A DNA stretch of 64,000 bases, from assembly GCA_016584495.1 (NCBI GenBank), contig WAID01000002.1, positions 806,001 through 870,000 on the forward strand. The letters run 5' to 3'. Origin of the DNA: Celoporthe dispersa. Lineage: Eukaryota; Ascomycota; Sordariomycetes; Diaporthales; Cryphonectriaceae. A program made the position numbers and the translations under genes. Below the pieces are notes generated by a model. That model had not been told where the DNA came from and did not search any database. It saw only the letters and a list, made by a program, of their open reading frames with translations. Every line of letters starts with the position of its first letter. Within the stretch, counting starts at the first letter, position 1. Shown piece by piece: positions 11,530 to 22,323 of the stretch.

Positions 11530-11627
11530 GATTTTTTGCCGCGATGGGCTACGGCGTATACATGTTCTTCGCAGCGCTGTGCTTCTTTGCCTTCTTCTAC
11601 GCATTCTTTCTCATACCCGAACCAGTG
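11530..11627 (+). pseudogene. Relic of an MFS sugar transporter (last membrane helix)
   Basis: The frame reads FFAAMGYGVYMFFAALCFFA and on to AFFLIPEP. This matches the final transmembrane helix and PETKG-type junction of fungal hexose transporters. No other part of a transporter is found on either side, so this is a fragment of about 30 codons. Confidence 0.5.
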
Positions 11628-11649
11628 GCATTCCGTTGGAGAGGATGGA

Positions 11650-11971
11650 CCGCCACTGATCTGGATGGCCAACGAGACGCTCAAGGCGGAGCTGAAGGAT
11701 CTCGCTGCCATCCCAGCTCTGCAGAGCACAATGCGGATCGCCAACATGTCAGACTTGGCTTTAGAGTTGATCTCGGTCCAAACTTACGGGCTTCGGTAAG
11801 TTCGTATACCTCAACTACGGGGCGCCCTGGCAGGACCCAATCGCAAGCTATGGGGCACAGAGCATCAATCGGCTGAAGAGTGTCCAGCAGGAGGTCGACC
11901 CAGCAGGTCTTTTCACACGAAACGTCCCGGGAGGCTTCAAACTTCGATGTCTGAGCTGCCCGAGCACTTGA
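11650..11971 (+). pseudogene. Relic of a BBE-type FAD-linked oxidoreductase C-terminus
   Basis: The downstream part reads KFVYLNYGAPWQDPIASYG, then VDPAGLFTRNVPGGFKL. This is the C-terminal signature of berberine-bridge-like FAD oxidoreductases (NYxxxxQDPIxSYG ... D(P)xGxFxxxVPGGFK). The upstream part (WMANETLKAELKDLAAIPAL...) is in another frame and joins it near 11795. The FAD-binding half is missing. It abuts the transporter fragment, so the locus is a patchwork of broken genes. Confidence 0.6.
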
Positions 11972-12108
11972 GGCGGAGGCATCTCCTATTTATCGGCAGG
12001 ATGAATATAACAGTATCATACATATATCACGCAGGTATGAAGGATGAGCAAAAGAATCGCGACGCGAATTAATTATGATATAACAGTGAATCGAGATAGG
12101 TGAGACGG

Positions 12109-13185
12109 TTACTGCCTTCCAGCTTTGTTCTGCTGAGCTATATGCTGAGAAAGCTCCTGCAACCCTTGACCGTAGCTCATGAAATTGTCCTATTGGTATG
12201 TGGCATTAGATGTCTTTCAATCACTGTTGTAGCTGGGAGGTGGGCTGCTTGAAAGGAAGAAGGGGGGAGGGAGGGCCGGGGAAAAAAAAGGGAGGTCACG
12301 TACTCCCACCATGGTTGGCAACCATGTGGCCATGAAATTGACGGAGCCGGCATGAGGCCCCCTGAAGATCATACCTCCCTTGCTGCTGCCGACAATATCT
12401 TCTACCACCGATTGGGCAAACTCTTCAGCAGAGCAGCCTTTCGGTTTCGCTTCGCCGCTGGCCCATGTAGCTATAGTTCCCTCGATAGGAATATAGCGTG
12501 ATTCTGGGGCTAAGTGGAAGCCTGAGTCGTTTGCATGAAACTTGCTGTCTATAACTCCAACCATAATTGTAACAACATTTACACCAAAAGGCGAAAGCTC
12601 AAGGCGTAAAGTCTCGGAAATATTGGTTAATGCAGCTTTCGAAGAAGAATAAGCAGCTGTTTGAATAATATAAATATTAGCATAGCTTTCAATCCAAATT
12701 TATTCTTTGACTATAGAAAGAAACATATTTTGGAAGATTATTGCAAACATACAAATCCATGGAGTATTAACAATAGCTCCGACTGTGCTTATATTAATAA
12801 TCCGACCAGTGCTGGCAATCAATAAATTTGAAAAAGCTTGGATCATTCGGACGGGGCCCCAGACGTTAATATCGTAAAGCTGCTGCGCTTTCGCTATATC
12901 GATATCGAGGATAGGCTGAGCATATCCGCCGCCAGCGTTATTCACTAGTATATCGAGGCCGCCGCTCTTAGCAACAGCTTCAGCTGCTTCGTTCACGGAC
13001 GACGAGTCCAGCACATCCACTCGAAGAACCGTAACATTATCAAGGCTGGACAGCGCTTCTGGGATCTTGGATGTATCTCTAGCAGTTGCAAAGACGCGGT
13101 GACCTCGTTCAGCCAGGGCGAGCCCCATGGCTGCACCGAGGCCTCCGGCTGAGCAGCCCGTCAACAGGATCGACTTGGGAGACAT
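12109..13185 (-). CDS. Short-chain dehydrogenase/reductase (AYR1-like)
   Basis: A 288-residue classical SDR in three exons: 13185-12753, 12656-12304 and 12189-12109. The cofactor-binding motif is TGCSAGGLGAA near residue 10, then NNAGGG, and the catalytic YxxxK is AYSSSK, formed just after intron 1. The last exon supplies DNFMSYGQGLQELSQHIAQQ. The sequence resembles the NADPH-dependent 1-acyl-dihydroxyacetone-phosphate reductase group, which reduces a lipid precursor at lipid droplets or the ER, but many fungal SDRs of this type have other substrates. Exon lengths sum to a multiple of three with clean splice sites. Intron 1 and the adjoining coding sequence are AT-rich compared with exon 1. 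Confidence 0.85.
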
Positions 13186-15248
13186 GGCCGGGCGTGCGAC
13201 AGTTTGTCGATGGCCTGGGCCAGGGAAGGATCAAAATGAAGAAGTCAACACAAGATCTTGTGAGTAGGTCGGATCAGCCCTCATATGAGCATGCAGAATG
13301 TGTGGGAGAGGCTCTGTTGAGGAATGCGCTGGAACAAAGAAAGGGAAGGGAAAGAGGGCCAGAGGCCAGAACTTAGGAAGAAAAAAGAGGGGGGGGGGAC
13401 GTTAGCTGGCAACCTAGCGACCCTGTGGGGAAAGTATTGGTTACATGTGCAGTACCTCCAGATTCCGCCGACATCTGAACCCGATATCCTTTGTCAGTGT
13501 TTAGTGTGACACAACATTGTAATTAAGCTGACAACTCGATGTTGGACCGGTCACAGATTGATAAATTGCAACATCACTCGACGATCAATCAGATGCATAC
13601 AGTACACCTTGACAGAGTCGAGCGCAAGGAGTGGAATGCTAGCTACTGCTCCACTACCCCAGCACACGGCATCTTCGTGCGTGGTAGGACTGGAAAATGG
13701 TCACTGTCTAGGTTCGTACTGGGGTCCGGCCTCCGCAAAGTACCGTGTTAAGGTACAGTAACTTCTCCAGGATCAATCATGCCCGGCCCAGAGTACCTAC
13801 ACCGGTTTTATTAGCCGGTTACCGATTCCACCACCCAATACGAAATTCTGAGGCTGAACCAGTTGAGAAACGACATAAGTGTGGAAGACATATAGTGTCG
13901 GGAAACCCCTCTAGTTGTCTCACCTGCCTGTTACGTCCCGATCCTCTTCCCAACACTGATGCAAAGGTAGGTACAGGTAGTACTGGGGGCCAAAAAAGCA
14001 ATCTGAAGAGAACCGGAGAAACACAGTCACTTTCTGGTTGTACAGGCGGCACGGGAGCCAAAGCACTCCAGTATGGTCTCGCCACCTCAGGATATCGGAA
14101 CCGCTAAACCCCTAGGGAGCAGTTGTGTATACGTAAGGGTCTATGCTAACAAGAGCGATATCAAAGTGTAAGTCCAAGCAATACCGGAATCGTTTTGAGT
14201 ATCTCTGCAGTGTGTCACCAACGGTGAGGCTATTACTCGTGTTGGAGGTAATACTTAGATTGACGACTGAAGAGCTATGCACAATGATCTATCTAGAGGT
14301 AATGAATGTGTCTTTATATATCCAGCTCTTCAGTACCTGTTGGTGGCGTTGGATCGCTGGGCTCGCTGGCGAGCCTACCGATCCATCCCTGCATAATCCT
14401 AACACTGTGCTGTGTAACCCTGCCTTTTCCTGTTCTTCACCAGAGTGTTGGGTTCTCTTCCTGTCGTGACCTGCATGTTGGATGGGTCATAACAAGTTGG
14501 TGAATCAGCGCGCATTAAGACTATTTGGCTAGTTTTCACCGGATGAAACTATTTCGCCGAGAATGCTCGCAAAATAGTTTGGACTGCCGAGTGAAAAAGA
14601 GATTCAGAGTATAGGGCAAGGAAATGTAGTATTGTTGATAGTTCAGGTTGAGGGCATTGGTTGGTTGCTAGTGAGGAAGGTCACGATGTCAACCGCGGTG
14701 GAGGGCCAGAAGAGCCGGGTGGGCTTCTGAGAGGGCTTGAGAGGAAAAACAAAGGCTAAGTAGTCCTAAAAGGGCTTCACGGGCGTTGCGTTACCCGGGA
14801 GAGGGGGGGGGGGGGGCGATGGTAATCAGGCGCGACGGGATGGCGCAGCAAGATGTCAAAGCCCAGACCTCACTTGCCCAAGAGTCAAAGCAGCCAGTGT
14901 TCAGGGCTGAGAATTACATCTAGAGTTGCATTAGGGCAGGTAGATCTCGGGACCTAATTAATTGGTATCCAGGTATGATCCTCCAAGGCTGAGTACCCTC
15001 AAGATGAAGCTGCTTTTCCTACAACACTTGAAGCTGGTCGCTCGTGGTCAAACCAAGGCAAGGGATGCAGGAATCAGTGCTCAGCTCGAAGTAACACTCT
15101 ACTATACTCAGCAGGATTCCGATTGCATTTGATCAAGTGATTTGAATTTTATTATATATATATATATTTGCTTCTCTTCTTGTTCCAGCCTAATCTTAAT
15201 GTACATGTCGCTTGCCCATTGCTCCGCTGTATTGCTCGCTTGAGGTAT
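13186..15248. other. 2-kb gene-free region with hairpin and homopolymer
   Basis: No convincing gene on either strand. It contains a hairpin at 14546-14580, a run of 14 G at 14803-14816 and a TA dinucleotide tract at about 15153-15167. It may hold degraded mobile DNA. Confidence 0.45.
14546..14580. repeat. Inverted repeat / stem-loop
   Basis: AAACTATTTCGCCGAG and CTCGCAAAATAGTTT can pair around a short AATG loop, with an outer 9-bp perfect arm. It lies in non-coding sequence and could be a relic of a small inverted-repeat element. No second copy was noticed in the window. Confidence 0.5.
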
Positions 15249-16793
15249 TCACCCAACAGAATGTGTGTTGTATGTTTGAGACATGCTCACTGTCTTGAGG
15301 ATAGCCCGTTTGTCCTCAGATGAAGTAAAATTATGATGTTCCGGGCCGTCCGTGCCAACGTTGGTCTCTGTGATCGGCAGGGTGTCGGTCAGCTTATTGT
15401 ATTGTGTACGGGCCCGGCGGGCTCCTCGTTTATCTTTCAGGTCAAAGCTGGGTCCTATTCTGCCTTGCAGGATTTCCTTGGTAATGCCACTCCCACTACC
15501 GCTAGTTCCACCGAGCATTCTCGAGCGGAGCGATTGGAAGAAGGTCGATCCGCCGACATGTGTCTTCAGGCTGGCAGCAAAGGCAGGCATACAGCCTACG
15601 ACAAGTGCTATATTGTCCTCTAGCATGCTATATGGAAAGTTCATTGTCAGCATACCTTTACAGAGGGCGGTACCCGGGGCAGAACGTACATCCATATAAA
15701 AAGCTGACCCTCTTGCCACATCTGGTCGCCAGGCTTGTCGAGTAGTATCCTAAAGCGCCAATAGGCGCCCATGATGCTTGATACAACACCCCTAATATTG
15801 TACTTGTCAGTGGATGTTGTGCTCCTGCAAGCGGAAAGATAGACCTAGACAGGGCGCTGCCACGTCCGAGAGATATATCTTACAATGCACCGGTGACAAA
15901 TACGGCAGTGAGTTGGATCTTCTTGGTCCTGCCAATCTTGAGATCCTTAATCACAATCATTGGGATCACCAGCATCCAAATGTTCAGGATCACTTCCATA
16001 GTGCCGTGGATAGGTGCGTAGTAGGCCAACTTCTGAGGCCTGCCGTCGGTCGCCAGGTCGGCCCACGTTTCGCCAGCTCGAGGCAGCTGTAAAATCAAAA
16101 CCAGAATTGGATGAGGGATGTAGATCAATATGCTGAAGAGGATAGCCGCCGTGATAAACCTCTTCATCGGGCGCCCGACAGCAAAAATCTGGAAATAAAG
16201 AACCATAATTGGCAGCTTGGCGGCAAGCTGCGTGCTGCCGAGCATTATATTGGAGGCGAACAGCAACTACAAGCATGTCAGCTAGGGGAAAGCCGTGACT
16301 GGGCCCGAGTTGCTTTACCTTCCATAACTTCGCTCCCAAATACCAACAAGCGGGAACATCCCACATATGGCGAGTGTATTCGTGCACTTTTTCTTCTCGT
16401 CAGCCGGCCAATCAACCCGACAGCCTTGTTATAATCTGGAATTCCGAATCTGTACTCACTGTCCATGATGATGGCCGTGTACCCGGTGCTGAGGATAAAA
16501 CCAAAAACAGCCAGATCTGCGTGGATAGGTTGTTAGCTCCAAGGCTGTCACCACTGCCCAGACGACATCAGGTTCGTAGTGGACGGTCAAAAGTGTCACG
16601 CACAGTCTGCCAACGCCAACTTCTTCCAGTTCTGAAAGAGCCGCCCGACGATGAACAACAGCGAAATAGCCGTGAAGACAGATCCGACCACCAGTGTTAC
16701 GACCGAGAGGTCAGGGGGATCGATCAGGTTGCTCGTCTGGCCCGCTGGTGGAGCTTGTGCCGGGACGGCGCAATAGTCCACATTGGTGGCCAT
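15249..16793 (-). CDS. Rhodopsin-like fungal integral membrane protein (SAT4/PTH11-related)
   Basis: A 392-residue seven-helix protein in six exons: 16793-16604, 16516-16460, 16386-16319, 16266-15884, 15791-15690 and 15627-15249. All junctions are GT..AG and the total is a multiple of three. Features of the fungal rhodopsin-domain family are present: the first helix LSVVTLVVGSVFTAISLLF, then HMWDVPACWYLGAKLWK, the long membrane block FITAAILFSILIYIPHPILV, WMLVIPMIVIKDLKIGRTKK, and EDNIALVVGCMPAFAASLK at the last helix. A 110-residue polar cytosolic tail follows. There is no CFEM domain. Relatives include PTH11-type receptors, but most members have no known ligand. The ATG at 16793 is the only one giving a short extracellular N-terminus. 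Confidence 0.85.
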
Positions 16794-18047
16794 TCTAAGC
16801 ACGTGAGTTCTGTGATGTTGCGGAAGCCTCTGACTCTGGTGGTGGTAGAGCTTGCTCGAATGATCTGTAACGTCTCGAGGAACGATAGACACAAATAATC
16901 ATTAGCTCCGAGTGAGCAGTGGCGCCAGAGATCGCTTGTTGACACTTGATATGAAAAACGCGAAAGCAGATAGCACGCAATATATGTCTTATTTCCTATG
17001 GAGCTGATTTCTCGGGGCCCATGTCAGCAGGCAGCGTGGGATCCACAGCTAACCAACATCATTAATGGCATGAAGGCTTATTAGGTTGCAACAGCGCGAA
17101 TGCATGCATGGTACCAAATCAGGTTTGGGTGGTAACATTGCGGCTGTTGGGGTCGACCGCTGCATTAGCTCTCTTGATGTTGGTTCTCTAGGTAGTCGAG
17201 GTATCCTCTTCATCATGTAGGACAGCGGTGCTTAGACCATGTCTAATTAGAGCCGTGAGCAAGGCTACCGTCTCAAGCACCCGCTGCGCTTAAAATACAT
17301 GGAAATTGTGGATTGCCCATGTTGTTGAACGTGCCTCACAACGGGAGGGATAGCCTATATCGCGCATACACGCCCAGGCCAGAGTAGATAGCTTTTCTAC
17401 AATATCAACAACAACAATTCAGATAACAGTGACCTTCACGATCTTTTCCGTATGTACGTACAAAGCAAATAGAACGTACTGTGTGTCTTGGTAAAAAATA
17501 CCGCCGAGACGCTGTCAGGGAAAAAAGACGATCGCCAGTCTCTCAGAACTGGTTGTACCCATATTTTCCCCATAGCCACGCCAGGCCGAATCCTGATCAA
17601 GTCCTCGACCACCATTTTTTCCTTGATTTCTTTTTTTTTTCTCTCCCTCTTCTTTCTCTCTCACCCTCCTTTAGTACCTCTACATCAGCCGCGTCTTCGG
17701 TGTAATCCAGACCTGGACCTGAAAAAAGTCTACAACGGCTGAGAAAGGCATACACAGAAATGGGAGTACGAGATTCAGTATGAATCTATGGTCTGGTCTC
17801 ATAAATTTTGTCAAGAAGCGTAGCTAAGCATCAAGGGTCCCAAAGACTATCGTGTGATATTTTTCTGTCACGTATTCCACGAAGATATCCCTATTTCACT
17901 ATATAAATATGATCAAGGGAATGTTAGCATGTGAGACCCAAGTCATTCTTATCGTCACAAGATTATTCCTCCTTTGTCTCACAGAGTCACACCGTTCTTG
18001 ATGACAGAATCACCAACTAAGGTAGCAAAATACTCAAAGTCCAGCGA
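16794..18047. other. Intergenic region
   Basis: About 1.25 kb. A pyrimidine-rich tract lies at about 17610-17680. No supported gene was found. It holds the promoter side of the rhodopsin-like gene and the 3' side of the NB-ARC gene. Confidence 0.45.
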
Positions 18048-21000
18048 TCATTTGCTCATCAGCGGTACATGGAGCAGAGATAGCGGCTGGCTATGATCAC
18101 CCTGTACGCGCATAGCACGTCGTCCGTCGCTCACAGGCTCTTCAGCCTCTCGAATCTGGCTCTTAAGTCGAGCAATCTTGTCGCGCACGAGGCCGGCGAA
18201 CTTATGCCGCATCCCCAGCCCCTTTCCCCCAATAATCTGCAGGGATACCATGATGTCCCTGCAGACGTCCAACGCTTGCTGCAGCTTCCCCTGCCGGATA
18301 AAACAGTCAGCCAGGAAAAACTGCGCGCCCAACCGATCCGGGTGCTCGCCGTCTTCATCGGTCGCCTTCCGGTACTGAGGCTTGCCGATGACAACAGCAA
18401 AGACTGCCTCTGCCTCTGGGAAGCGACCGAGGAGCGCCAGGCCCCTGGCATAGTGCATCTTTGCTGCCACCACCGCGAGATGTTCGGGACCGAGCACAGG
18501 GTTATTTTCCGCGATGGGTATAATCTCCTCCAGGATCTCGGTGGCCTTGTCGGCTTGGCCTGCCGCCAGCTTCACCTGGCAGAGGTTGAGCTTCGCATGC
18601 AGCGTGTAGGGCTGTTCCCTCCCCAGGATCCTCTCTCGGTGGTTGACGATAAAGGTCATCCTGTCGTGGCACTCGTCCAGGTCGTCTCCCGCAAGCCACA
18701 TCCGCGCGATGGCCAGGTCTTCCAGACAGGTCATCGTCTCGATGTGTGTCTCGCCGAGCTTCTCTCTCAGGCCCTCCCAGGCCGACCGGTGCAGCTCGGC
18801 GGCCTGCTCGAACTCCATGAGGTGTGCATACACGCGGCCCTGGGTGTTGACGGCCCTGAGGGTGACCTCGTGGTCCGCCCCATAGACTCGCCTCATGCCC
18901 TCAACAGCTGTCGCCTGGAGCTCCTTCGCCTCGTCCAGCCTCCCCTTCCAGCACAGGGTCATGGCCAGCAGGTCGGTGACCTTGAGCGTCAGCGGGTGGT
19001 CCTGTCCCAACGACTCGACACAGATCTTGTAGGCGCCGCGCTGCATCCGCGTGGCGTCGTCCCACCTGGTCAGGTCCCAAAGCGTGGTGACCAGGAAGAG
19101 GGTGGCTTTGATGGAGAGGTGGTGTGCTTCACCAAGCCCCCTGATGGCGCAGTCGCGAACCTTGGACTGCAGGTCCAGAGCCTCTTTGAAGTGGCCACAC
19201 TCTGATAATACCCGACTGTACCGCGCGGCACGTAGAGCCTCGTGTCTGTCAAGTCCCGGGTCGCGGCGGAGGGGCCATATCCACTGCGCCCGCCAAGGTC
19301 TGTTGTCCTTCAGTTTCTCCTGGATCCTCCGCTGGTGCTTGAGAACCTCGTTGATGTGGGGGAGCAGACCTCGCCTCATCGCCCTCTCTGCCTCCGTGTC
19401 GCCATGTGGCGGGAGAAGAATGCCTCTTGCCAGCGTTGCCGTGGAGATCTCACACCAGAGCGCCTGCTGCCACGTCGCCGTGTCGGGCCGTTCTCTCACC
19501 CACTGGTGTACGAGAGGGTGCATACAGTACAGACCGCCCTCTCTGGTCTGCTTCATGATGAGAGACCTGGAGATGAGCACCGAGAGCGCCAGTCCCAGCC
19601 GGTCGCGCACTTCCTCTTCTAGGTGAGCCTCGCTCAGGCCGTCTGGGTTCTTGAGGGCTGACAGGACGGGCGGTCTGTCGAAGAAGGCCATGACCTGGAG
19701 AGCCTGCTCGCGGAGCCAGAGGGACCATCCGGGCTGCTTCACGCGTTCCAGCTTCGTCAGCAGCTGCGCGCTCTTCCCTGGCCATTCTCTGGCCTTCTCT
19801 TGCCTCTCTCAGCGGGTAGACGGCAGCATTGACAAACAGCTCCAGCGGGATGTTCTGGAAGTGGAGATAGGAGAAGACCTGCAGCAGCTCGACTGCATCC
19901 TGGAATTTTTGGTCCTGAGATGCGATCAGGTTCCCATAGAGGATCTCATATGTCACGAAGACGTTCAGCCTGTGATCGTCGTCTGTCTGGAGCATCCGGT
20001 GCCTCGAGGGCTGTCTCTGGTGTCTCCCACGGCGGACGCGGGCCAGCTGGCGCTCGTAGTAAGGAATGAAGCTGGACCATGAACAGAGTCCGCCCAGGAT
20101 GGCTTTTCCAGCCTGGACCAGAGCTAGAGGGAGAAAACCTAACGCCTTGCAGATGGAGCGGGCCGTTTCCGTGATGGTCTGAGGCCACGGGCTCGGCTCC
20201 TCAGCCGCCCTGAGGATCAGCTCGTTGGCCTCTTCTTCCATCATCGGATGGAGCTCGAGATATCTCTCGCCCGCGGTTCCTTCCGACCTGTGGGCAGGGT
20301 TCCGTGAAGTGATCAGGATGGTCCCTTTCGGGCCGACCGGGAACAAATCGCTCAGCGGGACCTCGTCATCGTCGGCGTTGTCAACCAGAAGCAGCCACGG
20401 CACCGTGACCGTGGTCAGCCAGTTCTTGGCCGCGCTCTCGTTGGGCTCGAAGCCTCCCCGCTTTGCGATCTCGGCGAAACTCGCAGCTGCGTTCCTGCGT
20501 GAGCTCGCGTCGACGAAGAACACGCCCCAGTAGAGCTGGAGGTTGTCCTCGGCGTACTTGACAGCCAGCTCTGTCTTTCCGGACCCAGCCAGGCCGTAGA
20601 TGACGAACCGCTTCTGGCCAGGGAAAGACGTGTCTGCGATGGATGCTTGGAGGATGGACATTTGTCTCTCTCGTCCGGTGTAGCATCCCCTGATGGATCT
20701 TGGTAAGAGGAGATGCTGGTTGATCTTGTTGGTCGGGACGAGGAGAGTCACTTGGGTTGCAGCCGAGACTGCGTTCCGCACCTACAGAACCTGGTTACCT
20801 ATTCGTTTCTTTTGATGGACTGTGGATTCTGCCTCGCCTGCTTACCTCGACATTGTCGCCAATCCTGGACTGGACCGACCGTATTCTGTAGTGAAGCGTG
20901 GACGCGACACCTCGCGCCTCCGAAGACAGGCTGCCGGCCTCCTCAGCGGCGTCCTTTTTTAGAAGCAGGTCGATCGCATTGTGCAGTATCCGAAGGACCT

Positions 21001-21436
21001 CGGTACGAAGTTGCAGTGCTGGGGATATCGTCGCATACCAGTCTTGGTTCTCGAGAGGGGTGCCATCCGACATGTTGCCCGCATCATCCCTGGCCCGCAG
21101 GAGAGTCTCACAGCAGGCTTTCAGAGGGTCTAGGTATTCGACGGTTTCCTGTACAATCACTGACGAGCTGTGAGACACAGCCTTGAGATGGAGACGATCG
21201 CCCGACGAGAGAGACCCGAGGGATGCGGACGGGTTGCGGCGCTCTCTTGTCGCCAGCTCGTCGAGCGAGCCGGTGACGGCGCGGAGGTCCTTGAGCAGCT
21301 CGACGAGGTTGGTTACTTCGGGATCAGGCTGTGAGCCTCCTGCCAGCTCCTCAATAGGTCCTCTGGTCCTCTCTAGGCCCCTCAGCAGGTTCGCTGTCCC
21401 CATATTCAAGTCGAGTGCCTCGTCCATCCTGGGCAT
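18048..21436 (-). CDS. NB-ARC-TPR NLR-type receptor (one frameshift)
   Basis: A STAND ATPase. Exon 1 (21436-20846) encodes about 197 helical residues that I cannot assign to a known effector domain. After a 64-bp intron, exon 2 (20781-18048) opens with a linker and GCYTGRERQM. The NB-ARC core follows: Walker A GLAGSGKTELA, Walker B WLLLVDNADDD, TILITSRNPAH, and the GLPL-like LGFLPLALVQAG. Next comes a winged-helix-like part and a C-terminal run of TPR-type repeats (YSRVLSECGHFKEALDLQSK, NTQGRVYAHLMEFEQAAELH). The frame changes at the CCC run 19776-19778 on the plus strand; removing one base joins LREAREGQRMAR to SAQLLTKLERV and gives about 1,107 residues. In fungi such receptors act in non-self recognition. 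Confidence 0.85.
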
Positions 21437-22323
21437 GGTAATAACAATGGTGGGTTTAATGCTGGCCCTGTGTTTGTCGTGCGGCTAGGACTAGAACCAG
21501 GCTATATAATAATGAGGTTAAGAAACCATATCTTGGATGACCTCTGGAGCATGGGCTATAGCTCGCACCGATAATGACTGGGAAGCGTCAGTCGCCCGGA
21601 GGATGACTTGCCATCTTGTTCTAATCTCCGGTGATTTTCAGCTCTGGAATCAAGCGGTTCGCTCGGTCGACCCAGACTGTGAGTACTGCTGCGCAGCCCA
21701 TCGGGGTTCCGGCCTATAGTAAAGAGTATGTAGGCCCGCATGAAGGAATCGGCACATTAGGAGGAGATCCATGTGCCCAAAGAGGGGTCGTCCCCGCGTG
21801 TGCCAGCCACCGCCTGAATGACATTTCTAGGGGGGGTCACACGAGACAAAGGATTGCGATGGTTTCGATAGGCGCTGTCCTAGATGGTGGTTTAACAACA
21901 GTCTACGGTTGGCTAACACAGCCTGGCCGCTGCAAAACGAAGTAGGCCCATGCAGGGCGAAGCGCGGCGAGAAGAAAAAAGGATTGATCGACATGAAAAC
22001 AGACAAATAAGGGATGCGGCCAAGCGCCAGAAGAGGTGCGATAAGCCGTCCTGGCATGGGATTGATTGCATGGGTAGGAAAGGGTGTGTGGTTACACTGG
22101 GGGCTGGGCCAGAGCCTTATTCAAGACACTTAAATGTTAAATGTATTCAGTCCCTTATATGAACGACTGCTTCGGAGCGCACTCAGATGTCGATAGCTTT
22201 TTGCCATCATGACACGATGCGGGGAGGGGGAAAAGAGAGTCTCCCTTCCAAAAAAAAAAATAAAACAAAACATATACACTCTACCAATCATATTATTATT
22301 ACTACTTTCAATCTCAATCGACA
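21437..22323. other. Intergenic region between divergent genes
   Basis: About 890 bp between the NB-ARC gene start and the P450 start. It contains an A-run near 22250-22260. No other gene was recognised. Confidence 0.45.

Noticed and set aside
12109..15248. Possible repeat-induced point mutation in the AT-rich parts around the dehydrogenase gene
   Set aside because: The dehydrogenase frame is intact and no duplicated copy is visible in the window, so RIP cannot be supported.
18093..19205. 370-codon plus-strand open frame opposite the TPR region
   Set aside because: Antisense shadow of the TPR-encoding exon; no recognisable domain.
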